Below are positions 27,586 through 36,027 of a stretch of 60,659 bases of DNA, in pieces. The notes beneath the pieces are model-generated. The model was not told where the DNA came from and did no database searches. It worked only from the letters and a program-made list of their open reading frames with translations. This DNA comes from Pseudomonadota bacterium. GTDB taxonomy: Bacteria > Pseudomonadota > Alphaproteobacteria > Acetobacterales > Acetobacteraceae. Numbering within the stretch: the stretch's first letter is position 1; every line of letters starts with the position of its first letter. The stretch lies in NCBI GenBank assembly GCA_021798575.1, contig JAJZGI010000007.1, positions 1 to 60,659 of the forward strand, read 5' to 3'. The position numbers were made by a program, and so were the translations under genes.

Positions 27586-27610
27586 GCTGGCGTCCTGTTA
27601 TTATGCCATT

Positions 27611-28309
27611 TTAGATAAATCCGGCGATACACGCGCGCAATGCGTCCATGCCCTCGCCGGTGGTGCTGGAGGTGGTGATCACCCGGTTCAGCGCCGCCGG
27701 ATGCTGGGCCGCAAGCGCATGGACCTCCGCCTGCTTGGCGGCCAGCGCCTTGGGTTTCACGCCGTCCGCCTTGGTCAGCACGAGCTGATAGGCGACGGCA
27801 GACTGGTCGAGCAGCTCCATCACCACCGTATCGGCGGTTTTGATCTCGATGCGCGCATCCAGCAGCAGAAACACCCTGGCCAGGTTCGGCCGGCCGCGCA
27901 GATAGTCCAGCATCAGCCCCTGCCAGTCCCGCTTGATGGATTTGGGTGCCTCGGCATAGCCGTAGCCGGGCATATCCACGAGCACGATGGGTGCGGCCTC
28001 TGCTTGAAAAAAATTGAGCTGCCTAGTTCGCCCCGGCTGGTGGGAGACGCGCGCCAGGGCCCGGCGCGCGGTCAGCGCATTCAGCAGGGAGGATTTGCCG
28101 ACATTCGAGCGCCCGGCGAAGGCTACCTCCACGCCGCGCGGCTCGGGCAGATGGTCCAGTCCCTGGGCGGCATAAAAAAACTCGACATGCGAGGCAAAGA
28201 GCCTGCGACCGGCCTCCAACTGCTCCGGCGTGAAGCTGTCCCCGCCGAAATCTAGGCCTTGAGGGTCGATGGGCGCGCCGCTCTGCCCGCCCGACGCATG
28301 ATCACCCAT
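27611..28309 (-). CDS. yihA: Ribosome biogenesis GTP-binding protein YihA/YsxC (EngB)
   Basis: Essential GTPase acting in late 50S subunit assembly. GTPase motifs are present: G1 GRSNVGKSSLLNAL, G2 region QPGRTRQLNFF, G3 DMPGYGYA, G4 LTKADGVK. 232 residues with an N-terminal extension. The start lies 58 bp inside the end of yidC in another frame. No later ATG, GTG or TTG precedes the conserved core, so the overlap seems real. Confidence 0.94.
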   Translation of the reverse strand: MGDHASGGQSGAPIDPQGLDFGGDSFTPEQLEAGRRLFASHVEFFYAAQGLDHLPEPRGVEVAFAGRSNVGKSSLLNALTARRALARVSHQPGRTRQLNFFQAEAAPIVLVDMPGYGYAEAPKSIKRDWQGLMLDYLRGRPNLARVFLLLDARIEIKTADTVVMELLDQSAVAYQLVLTKADGVKPKALAAKQAEVHALAAQHPAALNRVITTSSTTGEGMDALRACIAGFI

Positions 28310-30009
28310 TGTTGTCCTACCGATAAAAGATTGTTCCAGGCCCAGTAGAGCACGAGCCCGGCCGGCGAGCGCGCCAGCACGAAGGTGAAGATGATCGGCA
28401 TGAACTGGAACATGCGGGCCTGCACCGGGTCGGGTGGCGCCGGGTTGAGCCGCTGTTGCAGGAACATCGTGAAGCCCATGATCATGGGCAGCGCGCCGAT
28501 ATGCAGCAGGGGGCTGATGAGCACCGGGTTGAAGGGCAGCAGGCCGAACAGGTTGAACAGGTTGGTCGGGTCCGGCGCCGAGAGATCGTGAATCCAGCCA
28601 TAAAACGGTGCGTGGCGCATCTCGATGGTGATGAAGATCACCTTATAGAGCGAGAAGAACACCGGGATCTGCACCAGCATCGGCAGGCAGCCGGATGCAG
28701 GGTTGATCTTCTCGGCCTTATACAGCGCCATGGTGGCCTGCTGCTGCTTTGCCGTGTCATCCTTGAACTCCTCGCGGATGGCTTTGATTTTGGGCTGCAC
28801 GAGTTTCATCTTGCCCATCGAGCGGTAAGAATAGCTGGCGAGCGGGAAGAACAGCAGCTTGATACCGACCGTGAATACCATGATCGCCAGGCCAAAATTG
28901 CCGAGCAGCGAGTTCAGATAGTCCAGCGAGAAGAAGATCGGCTTGGTAATGATGTACAGATAGCCGAAATCCACGGCTTTATAAAAATTCGGGATGCCGT
29001 ATTCACGCTGGTAGGCATCCAGCAGCTTCACCACCTTGGCGCCGATGAACAGATGGCTCTCCAGCCCGGCCGAGGCGCCGGGGGCGACCAGCAGCGGGGC
29101 TGCCGAGATGAACGCGGTCTGGTAGGCGCTGCCCCCGCCATCATTCACCTTGCTGTAGCTCATGCTGCCGATGAACTTGACCGACTGGTCCGGCGCGACT
29201 GCGGTCAGCCAGTATTTATCGGTGATGCCGATCCAGCCGCCCGGGCTGGTCTCGGTGAAGGCGGTGCCACCCGGCGCGTGCTCCCCGTCCGACTTCAGGG
29301 TTTTGTAGGATTCCTGCTTCAAGGTGTTGTTGAACACGCCGAGCGGGCCGTTGAACAGAATATAGGAGGTCGGCTCCACCGGCACATAGTCCCGCACGAC
29401 GCGGGACCACGGGAAGACCTGAACGGCCCCGGTGCCATGGTTGATCACGCGCTGCTGCACGTTGAACATGTAGTGATTATCGATGGAAAGAACGAGCTGG
29501 AAGGTCAGGCCCGCGCCATTGTTCCAGGAGAGCGTCACCGGCGTCTGCGGGGTGAGCAGCTTGGCCGAGGCGCTCCACAGCGTATGATCATTCGGCACCT
29601 TGATGCCGGAGGGCGCGGTCCAGCCGAATTGCGCGTAGGATGGCCGTGCGCTGCCGCGTGGCCCCATGAGCTGCACGAGCGGTGAATTTTTGGCGATGGT
29701 CTGGTGGTATTTTTTCAGCACGACATCATCGAAGACCGCGCCGGTGAGCTCCACGCTGCCCGAGACGCTGGGCGCGTTGATCATCAGGCGCGGCCCCGCC
29801 GCAGCAGCGACCTGCGCGGCGCCGGGTGCGGCCTGCGTGGCGGTGCCGCCGGTTGTTGCGGGCGCCGCCGGTGCCGTGGGGGATTGCTGTGTGGCGAGTT
29901 GTGCCGGGGTTGGCGCCGGATGCGGGAAATACCGATCCTGCACAAAGGAGAACACGAGCATGATGCCGATCGAGATCGCAAAGGCGAGAATCAGGCGCTT
30001 CTGGTCCAT
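28252..30009 (-). CDS. yidC: Membrane protein insertase YidC
   Basis: Inserts and folds inner-membrane proteins with or without SecYEG. The 585-residue protein has an N-terminal membrane segment (LILAFAISIGIMLVFSF), a low-complexity Ala/Thr/Pro linker, a large periplasmic domain, and the conserved C-terminal 60KD_IMP domain. That domain includes KMKLVQPKIKAIREEFKDD and INPASGCLPMLVQIPVFFSLY. The hydrophilic-groove position carries Lys (GIKLLFFPLA) in place of the E. coli Arg. It follows yidD by six bases. Confidence 0.96.
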   Translation of the reverse strand: MDQKRLILAFAISIGIMLVFSFVQDRYFPHPAPTPAQLATQQSPTAPAAPATTGGTATQAAPGAAQVAAAAGPRLMINAPSVSGSVELTGAVFDDVVLKKYHQTIAKNSPLVQLMGPRGSARPSYAQFGWTAPSGIKVPNDHTLWSASAKLLTPQTPVTLSWNNGAGLTFQLVLSIDNHYMFNVQQRVINHGTGAVQVFPWSRVVRDYVPVEPTSYILFNGPLGVFNNTLKQESYKTLKSDGEHAPGGTAFTETSPGGWIGITDKYWLTAVAPDQSVKFIGSMSYSKVNDGGGSAYQTAFISAAPLLVAPGASAGLESHLFIGAKVVKLLDAYQREYGIPNFYKAVDFGYLYIITKPIFFSLDYLNSLLGNFGLAIMVFTVGIKLLFFPLASYSYRSMGKMKLVQPKIKAIREEFKDDTAKQQQATMALYKAEKINPASGCLPMLVQIPVFFSLYKVIFITIEMRHAPFYGWIHDLSAPDPTNLFNLFGLLPFNPVLISPLLHIGALPMIMGFTMFLQQRLNPAPPDPVQARMFQFMPIIFTFVLARSPAGLVLYWAWNNLLSVGQQWVIMRRAGRAARPSTLKA

Positions 30010-30015
30010 GGGGAA

Positions 30016-30318
30016 TTAGTGATCCTCTGAGGGCTGATCGTTCAGGCTGGCACCGTTTGCACGATCCCTTGCCGGATGGGAACCCATGGTGTGAGCAAAT
30101 GGTGGAACCGGGTCGTAGCCGCCCGGGTGCCAGGGATGGCAGCGCAAAATCCGCCGCCCGGCCAGCACGCTGCCGCGCCCCGCGCCATGGGTACACACCG
30201 CCTCGCGCGCGTAGGCGCTGCAGGACGGGAAAAACCGGCAATTCGCGCCGATGACCGGGCGCAGGGTGAGCTCATAGGCGCGGATCGCGCCGGCCAGCAC
30301 GCGCGCCGCCGGGCTCAT
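30016..30318 (-). CDS. yidD: Membrane protein insertion efficiency factor YidD
   Basis: Small membrane-associated protein that assists YidC. The family core is complete: YELTLRPVIGANCRFFPSCSAYA, then LRCHPWHPGGYDPVPP. 100 residues, with a short nonconserved tail. The start overlaps the rnpA stop (four bases) and yidC follows after six bases, the canonical rpmH-rnpA-yidD-yidC order. Confidence 0.94.
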   Translation of the reverse strand: MSPAARVLAGAIRAYELTLRPVIGANCRFFPSCSAYAREAVCTHGAGRGSVLAGRRILRCHPWHPGGYDPVPPFAHTMGSHPARDRANGASLNDQPSEDH

Positions 30319-30656
30319 CGCAGCGCCTCATCCAGCGCGGTGCGGATATTCTGGCATAGCGTCTCGAAGGGGAGCGTCGCTGTCTCCCGCCGGCAGACGA
30401 GCACCAGCTCGACCCCGCGCAGCTCTGCCCCGGCCAGCGTGAGGCGCGCGGCCTCGCGCAGCCGCCGACGCGCGCGGTTGCGGGCCACGGCATTACCGAG
30501 CTTTTTGGACGCGGTATAGCCGACCTGGAGGTGGGTCTGCCCGCCCGTCAGGGCCTGCATCAAAAAGCCGGGTCTGGGGATTTTTTTGCCGCGCCGCGCC
30601 ATGCGGAGAAAATCAGCCCGGTGTTTGAACGTTTCCGGCGGAGCGTATCTGGCCAT
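30315..30656 (-). CDS. rnpA: Ribonuclease P protein component
   Basis: Protein cofactor of RNase P, which trims tRNA 5' leaders. The 113-residue basic protein carries the RNR signature in KKLGNAVARNRARRRLREAAR and the N-terminal FKHRADFLRM helix region. It follows rpmH by 33 bp and overlaps yidD. Confidence 0.94.
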   Translation of the reverse strand: MARYAPPETFKHRADFLRMARRGKKIPRPGFLMQALTGGQTHLQVGYTASKKLGNAVARNRARRRLREAARLTLAGAELRGVELVLVCRRETATLPFETLCQNIRTALDEALR

Positions 30657-30689
30657 GTCAGCCCCTCCAGTCGCCCGGGTGCGGAGAAT

Positions 30690-30824
30690 TCAGGCTGAGA
30701 GTTTGGCGCGGCCCTTGGCGCGACGGTTGGCGATGACCTTGCGGCCGCCAACGGTTGCCATGCGGGCGCGAAAGCCATGCCGACGCTTGCGGACGAGTTT
30801 GGAAGGCTGATAGGTCCGTTTCAC
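30690..30824 (-). CDS. rpmH: 50S ribosomal protein L34
   Basis: Small ribosomal protein of 44 residues, [18 protein letters not shown] followed by the basic tail, identical in layout to L34 from other bacteria. The start codon is GTG at 30824, with GGAG about nine bases upstream; the longer frame upstream is not L34-like. It heads the rpmH-rnpA-yidD-yidC-yihA-argB transcription unit and has a near-consensus promoter about 80 bp upstream. Confidence 0.95.
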   Translation of the reverse strand: MKRTYQPSKLVRKRRHGFRARMATVGGRKVIANRRAKGRAKLSA

Positions 30825-30903
30825 GAATTGCACTCCGACGAAAGACGAATAAAACAAGACAATGCGCAGCAGCGCCGTCCCCGGCCCCGTGCGCTGGAGC
30901 GCG

Positions 30904-30933
30904 CATATAGGCGGGCCCAACCCCTCTCGTCAA
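30904..30933 (-). promoter_or_regulatory. Sigma-70-type promoter of the rpmH operon
   Basis: On the minus strand TTGACG (30933-30928), an 18-base spacer and TATATG (30909-30904). Both boxes are close to consensus and the site is 80 bp upstream of the rpmH start, giving a leader of about 70 bases. Confidence 0.7.
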
Positions 30934-30997
30934 TGCGCGGACCCTCTGCGCAAAAGCGTGTATTGCCCTGGCCCGCGACAACGTGCAGCTTAATCCC

Positions 30998-31924
30998 ATG
31001 CAATTCCCCCGCACCATGCGCAGCCAGACCGTCCTCGCCCTGCAAGGCGGCGGGGCGCATGGCGCCTTCACCTGGGGCGCGCTGGACCGGCTGCTGGAGG
31101 ACGGGCTGGATTTCGCGGCGGTCAGCGGCGTCTCCTCCGGCGCGATGATCGCCGCCATGGCCGTGCAAGGCCATGTGCGCGGCGGGAACGCGGGCGCCCG
31201 CGCGGCGGTGAGCCAGCTCTGGCGGCGCGCCGCCGAGGCGAATATTTTTGGCGCCGCCAGCGCCTCGCTGGACCGGCTCTGGGGGTGGGACAAGGGGCTG
31301 GAGCTCGGCAACGAGCTGGCCTGGAGCGGCATCACCACCGCGTTGCGCATGTTCAGCCCGGGCCAGCTCAATCCGTTCGGCCAAAACCCACTGGCACCGC
31401 TGCTGGAGGAGCTGCTGGACGTGGCCGCCATCCGCGACCCACGCGCGCCCAGATTGTTCATCGCGGCGACCGATGTTGAGTCGGGCCAGGCAAAAATTTT
31501 TGAGAACGCGCAGATAAATGTGGATGTGCTGCTCGCCTCGGCGTGTATCCCGATGATGTTCCCCGCCGTGAATATCGGCGGGCGGCACTACTGGGATGGC
31601 GGCTACGCCTGCAACCCTGCGCTGGCGCCGCTGCTCAACCCAAGGCCCGCCCGGCTGGTGCTCATCCGCGCCCAGCCGCGGGCGCGCCGGGGCGTGCCCA
31701 GTAGCACGGCGGATATCGTACATCGGCTGCATGAGATCGCCTTCCAGGCGCCGCTGGACGCCGAGCTGGCCCTGCTCCCCCGGCAGGTCCAGCTTACCGA
31801 TATCAGCGCCGATACCGCACTCGCCCGCCATCCGCTCACCTCCAAGATGAACACCGAGCGTGCCTTTCTCGATATATTATTCGCCGCCGGCCGGGAGGCT
31901 GGCGGGCTCACCCAGGCGGCATGA
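30998..31924 (+). CDS. Patatin-like phospholipase
   Basis: Serine lipase/phospholipase with a Ser-Asp dyad. The oxyanion hole LALQGGGAHGAF, the nucleophile elbow GVSSG and the DGG motif YWDGGYACNP are all intact, so activity is expected. No signal peptide is visible; the protein should be cytoplasmic or membrane-associated. The N-terminus is uncertain: GTG 30983, ATG 30998 and ATG 31016 are all in frame and none has a good ribosome site. The stop overlaps the start of a sensor kinase gene (ATGA), linking the two functionally. Confidence 0.9.
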   Translation: MQFPRTMRSQTVLALQGGGAHGAFTWGALDRLLEDGLDFAAVSGVSSGAMIAAMAVQGHVRGGNAGARAAVSQLWRRAAEANIFGAASASLDRLWGWDKGLELGNELAWSGITTALRMFSPGQLNPFGQNPLAPLLEELLDVAAIRDPRAPRLFIAATDVESGQAKIFENAQINVDVLLASACIPMMFPAVNIGGRHYWDGGYACNPALAPLLNPRPARLVLIRAQPRARRGVPSSTADIVHRLHEIAFQAPLDAELALLPRQVQLTDISADTALARHPLTSKMNTERAFLDILFAAGREAGGLTQAA

Positions 31925-33336
31925 AACGGCTGCGCCGCAACAATTTCTTCGCATTCCGGTTCGAGCTGTTCGGCGGCAGCCTCTCCGGGCGCGTGCTGTG
32001 GCTCACGGTCGGCATCATCCTGCTCATGGAGATACTGGTTCTGATGCCGAGCCTGGGGCGTGAGCGCCAGAACTGGCTGTGGAACCATGTCACCCGCGCG
32101 CATCTGGCGGCGCTCTCGGCAACCGGGGTCGGTGGCGCGCTCAACCCGGCCACCCAGACGCTCCTGCGGCTCGCCGGGGCGCAATCGGTCGCGTTGTTCC
32201 AGCCGGATCAGCGCGAGATCATGCTGGGAACGCACCACGCCGTACCGCAGGGCAGGATTAATCTGGCAACCGAGACCCTGGCGCAGAGCACCTGGCAGGC
32301 GGACCTGCTCATCGCTGGTGTCCGGCACGGCAGCTTGGAGGTGGTGGCGCCCAGCCTGCGCCAGCCCGGTGTGCGGATGGACGTGGACTTTAACAGCGAT
32401 GCGCTCGCGGCCTACCTCCGGGCCTATGCCGGGCAGGCCGCCGTGCTCGCGGCAATCACGGCGCTGGTGACCGGCTTGCTCGTGTTCGCGGCGCTGGACC
32501 GGCTGCTGGTCCGCCCGATGCGGATCATCACCGCGAGTATCGCTGGGTTTCGCCAGGACCCGACGCAGAGCAGCCAGAGCGAGCTGAGCTGGCTGGCCGG
32601 GCGAGGCCAGGATGAGATCTCGGTCGCCGCCGGTGAGCTCAAGATCATGCAGGATGATCTGCGCGCCGCCCTCTGGCGCAACGCCAGGCTGGCGGCATTG
32701 GGCACGTCGGTCGCCAAGATCAGCCATGATCTGCGCAATATTTTAAGCTCCGCCCTGCTGGTGGCGGATAGTCTGGAGCAAACCGCCGATCCGGCGGTTC
32801 AACGCGCGGCGCAGCGGCTGATCCGGGCGGTGCGGCGCGCGACCCAGCTGGTGAGCCAGACCGTGGACTTCGCGCGGGAGGGCCCGCCGGCGATCACCCG
32901 CACGGCGGTCATCGTGCGGGATCTGGTCGAGGAGGCGGCGCTCGCCGCTCGCCCGGATGACCCGGGGCTGATCGACAATGAGGTGCCGGAGAATCTGGTG
33001 CTGGCGCTCGACCGCGACCAGCTCTTCCGCGTGCTGTTCAACCTGATCCGCAACGCGGCCGAGGCCGGGGCGGACCGTATCACCCTCAGCGTGGCGACCA
33101 GCAGCGGCGTCACCCGGATGCAGGTGCGCGACAACGGCCCCGGCCTGCCGCCCAGGGTGCAGGAGAGCCTGTTCAAGCCGTTCAACCGCTCAGCCAAGCA
33201 GGGCGGCAGCGGGCTCGGGCTCACCATCGCCCGCGACCTCATCCGCGCCCACGGCGGCGAGCTGAAGCTCGCCCACACAGGGCCGCGCGGCACGGTCTTC
33301 ATCATGGAGCTGGCGGTGACGGAAACCCAAGTCTAG
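31921..33336 (+). CDS. Membrane sensor histidine kinase (orphan)
   Basis: Two-component sensor: membrane segment 1 (VLWLTVGIILLMEILVLM, about 25-42), a periplasmic sensor of about 120 residues, membrane segment 2 (about 165-190), a HAMP-like linker, HisKA with phosphohistidine in AKISHDLRNIL, and HATPase with NLIRNAAEAG, DNGPGLP and GGSGLGLTIARDL. 471 residues. No response regulator is adjacent; its only operon partner is the patatin-like phospholipase, with a four-base overlap. The stop codon TAG is shared with the left edge of an AGAGC palindrome. Confidence 0.9.
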   Translation: MKRLRRNNFFAFRFELFGGSLSGRVLWLTVGIILLMEILVLMPSLGRERQNWLWNHVTRAHLAALSATGVGGALNPATQTLLRLAGAQSVALFQPDQREIMLGTHHAVPQGRINLATETLAQSTWQADLLIAGVRHGSLEVVAPSLRQPGVRMDVDFNSDALAAYLRAYAGQAAVLAAITALVTGLLVFAALDRLLVRPMRIITASIAGFRQDPTQSSQSELSWLAGRGQDEISVAAGELKIMQDDLRAALWRNARLAALGTSVAKISHDLRNILSSALLVADSLEQTADPAVQRAAQRLIRAVRRATQLVSQTVDFAREGPPAITRTAVIVRDLVEEAALAARPDDPGLIDNEVPENLVLALDRDQLFRVLFNLIRNAAEAGADRITLSVATSSGVTRMQVRDNGPGLPPRVQESLFKPFNRSAKQGGSGLGLTIARDLIRAHGGELKLAHTGPRGTVFIMELAVTETQV

Positions 33337-33392
33337 AGCAAGGTAGCTTTTGGTTGAATCATTGCTTCGACCAAAAAGCGGCCAACTTGCTC
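33335..33392. repeat. AGAGCAAG hairpin element after the orphan kinase
   Basis: Outer arms GAGCAAG/CTTGCTC and inner arms CTTTTGGT/ACCAAAAAG make a compound hairpin starting at the kinase stop codon. The AGAGC ... GCTC boundaries match the elements at 15268 and 56263. It may double as a transcription stop between the convergent kinase and cysK genes. Confidence 0.68.
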
Positions 33393-33406
33393 GCCAGACA
33401 AAGAGT

Positions 33407-33439
33407 AGAGCAGGATTGATGGTAAGCAATCATGTCTCT
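33407..33439. repeat. AGAGCA-GATTG palindrome overlapping the cysK stop
   Basis: AGAGCAGGATTG and CAATCATGTCTCT form an imperfect palindrome of the same family as those at 1641 and 17547. Its last bases overlap the cysK stop codon (33438-33440). Confidence 0.68.
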
Positions 33440-34352
33440 AGTCGGGCAGAAAATCCGGCACGGAGAGATAACGCTCGCCGGTATCATAGTTGAAACCCAG
33501 GATCCGGGCGGATTTATCCAGCTCGGGGAGTTTTTTCGCGATCGCCGCAAGCGTCGCGCCGGAGGATATGCCGACCAGCAGCCCCTCCTGCCTGGCCGAG
33601 CGGCGGGCATATTCGCGCGCTTCCTCGGCCTCGACCTGGATCACGCCATCCAGGCTGGCGGTGTGCAGGTTGAGCGGAATGAACCCGGCGCCGATGCCCT
33701 GGATCGGGTGCGGGCCTGGCGCGCCACCCGAGATCACCGGCGAGAGCACAGGTTCCACCGCAAAAACCCTCAGCTTCGGCCAGTGCGGCTTCAGCGTCTC
33801 GGCGCAACCGGTGATATGCCCGCCGGTGCCGACACCGGTGACGAGCACATCCAGCCCCTCGGGGAAGTCGGCCAGAATCTCCTGCGCCGTGGTGCGCGCA
33901 TGGATGGCGATATTCGCCGGATTATCGAACTGCTGGGGAATCCAGGCGCCGGGATTCTGCGCCGCCAGCTCATTCGCCCGCTCGATCGCGCCCTTCATGC
34001 CGCGCTCGCGCGGGGTGAGGTCGAAACTCGCGCCGTAGGCCTGCATCAGGCGGCGGCGCTCGATGGACATGGACTCGGGCATGACGAGGATCAGCCGGTA
34101 GCCCTTCACCGCCGCGACCAGCGCCAGGCCCACGCCGGTATTGCCCGAAGTCGGCTCGATGATCAGCCCGCCCGGCTTGAGCGTGCCGGCGGCCTCCGCG
34201 GCCTCGACCATGGCGAGCGCGATGCGGTCCTTGATCGAGCCGCCGGGGTTGCCCCGCTCGGACTTGATCCAAACCTGCGCCTCGGGGAACAGGCGGCTGA
34301 CGCGGATATGCGGGGTTTTGCCGATGGTCTCGAGCACGCTGCTGGCCTGCAT
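33438..34352 (-). CDS. cysK: Cysteine synthase A (O-acetylserine sulfhydrylase)
   Basis: PLP enzyme making cysteine from O-acetylserine and sulfide. The 304-residue protein has the PLP Lys in [14 protein letters not shown], the substrate loop [12 protein letters not shown], the phosphate-binding GTGGHITG and the C-terminal [16 protein letters not shown] lies eight bases before the ATG. It is on the same strand as cbpA-cbpM, 44 bp downstream, with an inverted repeat in between. Its stop codon lies in a palindromic element. Confidence 0.95.
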   Translation of the reverse strand: MQASSVLETIGKTPHIRVSRLFPEAQVWIKSERGNPGGSIKDRIALAMVEAAEAAGTLKPGGLIIEPTSGNTGVGLALVAAVKGYRLILVMPESMSIERRRLMQAYGASFDLTPRERGMKGAIERANELAAQNPGAWIPQQFDNPANIAIHARTTAQEILADFPEGLDVLVTGVGTGGHITGCAETLKPHWPKLRVFAVEPVLSPVISGGAPGPHPIQGIGAGFIPLNLHTASLDGVIQVEAEEAREYARRSARQEGLLVGISSGATLAAIAKKLPELDKSARILGFNYDTGERYLSVPDFLPD

Positions 34353-34373
34353 GGGTTTTCTCCTGGTTTTATA

Positions 34374-34399
34374 ATAGCCGCAATAGCACCGGCGGCTAT
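34374..34399. repeat. Inverted repeat between cbpM and cysK
   Basis: ATAGCCGC (34374-34381) and GCGGCTAT (34392-34399) form an 8-bp stem with a 10-base loop that includes the cbpM stop. There is no T-run on either strand, so it is a possible mRNA processing or attenuation structure and not a clear terminator. Confidence 0.4.
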
Positions 34400-34707
34400 A
34401 TCCGCGCCAGCACCGCGGCGCGCAGCTCCGGCGATAGCTCCGCCAGCGCCTGGTTCATGCGGCCGGTGCGCCGCCGCAGGTCGTAGAGCTGGTCCAGCAG
34501 GGAGAGCACGACCGGCAGGCTGTGCTCCTCGACGTCCATCTCGTCGCGTAACTGCAAAATCAGGCGGATGCGCGCGACGTCGATCTCCTGGAATTTCCGG
34601 GCACCTGGGCCACCGTGCGCCGCGACCAGTTCGGCGCCGATCCAGCGCTCCAGCGCCCCGGCATCCAGCCCTTGGCACTCCCGCTGCACCACCTCGAAAC
34701 TCTTCAT
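34396..34707 (-). CDS. cbpM: Chaperone modulator CbpM
   Basis: MerR-like small protein that binds the J-domain of CbpA and blocks its co-chaperone activity. The 103-residue product has the family pattern [29 protein letters not shown], a helix-rich MerR-like unit, then a C-terminal coiled-coil region with [18 protein letters not shown]. Its start overlaps the cbpA stop by four bases (ATGA), and the partnership is well known, which supports the call. Confidence 0.86.
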   Translation of the reverse strand: MKSFEVVQRECQGLDAGALERWIGAELVAAHGGPGARKFQEIDVARIRLILQLRDEMDVEEHSLPVVLSLLDQLYDLRRRTGRMNQALAELSPELRAAVLARI

Positions 34708-35627
34708 GTTCCGCCCTCCTCCTGGGCGGCGCGCGGATTGAAACCCTCCTGCGTCCAGCCCTTCAAGAAGCTCTCAAATTGCTCATCCGCCGGGCCGACC
34801 ACCACCCGGAGCTTCACGTATAGATCGCCCGCCGGAATACCAGCCCCGGCGGGCACGCCGCGCTCGCGCAGGCGCAGCTCCGTGCCGGTGTCCACATGGG
34901 GTTTCAGCTTCATGGAGACCGGCCCGCGCGGCGTGGGCACGTGCAGCTGCGCGCCCAGTACCGCCTCATGCAGCGAGATCGGCAGGTCGATGTAGATATT
35001 TCGCCCGTCCCGGCGGAACAACCGGTGCGACCCGACATGGATTTCGATCAGCGCGTCGCCAGCCGGCCCACCCGCCCGGCCTTGCTGGCCGCGCCCGCGC
35101 AGCCGCAGCACGTCCCCCGTCTGGCTGCCGGGCGGAATTTTGACATCCAGCACTTGGCCATCGGGCAGGTTCAACCGTTTCGTGGCGCCGTTCACCGCGT
35201 CCAGGAACTCCGCCTCCAGCGCATAGCGTTCATTGCGCCCGCGGGCCGGCCCGGCCCGGCCGCCGCCGCGCTGCTCAAAAATATTAGCGAAAAGATCCTC
35301 AAAATTCTCGGTGCCACCAGCCCCACCGGGCGCGTAGCGCTCCCCCGCGCTGGCCTCGGCATAGTGCCGGTAGCCGCGCGGCGACGCCTTTTCAGCCCCC
35401 GCGGCGTCGATCTCGCCTCTGTCGAAGCGCGCGCGTTTCTCAGGGTCGGAGAGCAATTCATGCGCGGTAGAGACCTGTTTGAAGCGCTCCTCCGCCGCCT
35501 TGTTGCCCGGGTTGAGGTCCGGGTGGTGCTTTTTGGCGAGCTTACGGTAGGCCGCGCGGAGGTCATCGTTGCTGGCTGTGCGCGCTACGCCGAGAATTTT
35601 GTAAGGATCTTCCATCTGCCCCATCAT
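34704..35627 (-). CDS. cbpA: DnaJ-class co-chaperone CbpA
   Basis: J-domain protein (DnaJ paralogue without Zn fingers) that works with DnaK and can bind DNA. The J-domain is at residues 5-70 with the essential HPD in KLAKKHHPDLNPGN; a Gly-rich linker follows, then the two C-terminal substrate-binding barrels (LNLPDGQVLDVKIPPGSQTG; LHVPTPRGPVSMKL). 307 residues. The start may be ATG 35627 or, more like the family, ATG 35615 (MEDPYKILG). Coupled to cbpM. Confidence 0.93.
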   Translation of the reverse strand: MMGQMEDPYKILGVARTASNDDLRAAYRKLAKKHHPDLNPGNKAAEERFKQVSTAHELLSDPEKRARFDRGEIDAAGAEKASPRGYRHYAEASAGERYAPGGAGGTENFEDLFANIFEQRGGGRAGPARGRNERYALEAEFLDAVNGATKRLNLPDGQVLDVKIPPGSQTGDVLRLRGRGQQGRAGGPAGDALIEIHVGSHRLFRRDGRNIYIDLPISLHEAVLGAQLHVPTPRGPVSMKLKPHVDTGTELRLRERGVPAGAGIPAGDLYVKLRVVVGPADEQFESFLKGWTQEGFNPRAAQEEGGT

Positions 35628-35652
35628 CTGCCATGTGGCCTATGATATAGGT

Positions 35653-36027
35653 CTATTTTACCCGCTTGCGCGACGCCATCATGCGCCGGATGCGCTCCAG
35701 GACGAATTTATGCTCATAGGGCGTCACCTGACCCGGCCCGTCCTCACATAATTCCCCGGCTTTCTCGGTCGCGCGTGCGACCGAACCCACCGGAATCATC
35801 TCCACCTGGGGATGATTTTCACGCACCCAGCGCGCCAGGTCAAACCCGGAGTCGCCCTCCGCCAGCACGATATCCACCGGCAGATCATCCTGCTCCAGCA
35901 TCTGGCGCGCCTCATCCTGGTTCTGCGCCTCCAGCACGCTGTAACCACATTCCCGCAGATATTCGGCGAGCGGGTGACGCACCAGCACGTCGGCCTCGAC
36001 GATGAGGATCCGCGCCTCACCGCTCAT
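35653..36027 (-). CDS. Degenerate stand-alone receiver (pseudo-receiver)
   Basis: Single-domain CheY-like fold of 124 residues: ARILIVEADVLVRHPLAEYLRECGYSVLEA aligns with ordinary receivers. The phosphoacceptor position reads LAEGDSG where active relatives have TDVRMPG, so the Asp is Glu, and the conserved KPY is TPY, losing the Lys. The first acidic pair is also reduced (EAD). It is unlikely to be phosphorylated normally; the Glu might mimic a permanently active state. Its start overlaps the stop of a canonical receiver gene (ATGA), so the pair is co-translated. Confidence 0.82.
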   Translation of the reverse strand: MSGEARILIVEADVLVRHPLAEYLRECGYSVLEAQNQDEARQMLEQDDLPVDIVLAEGDSGFDLARWVRENHPQVEMIPVGSVARATEKAGELCEDGPGQVTPYEHKFVLERIRRMMASRKRVK

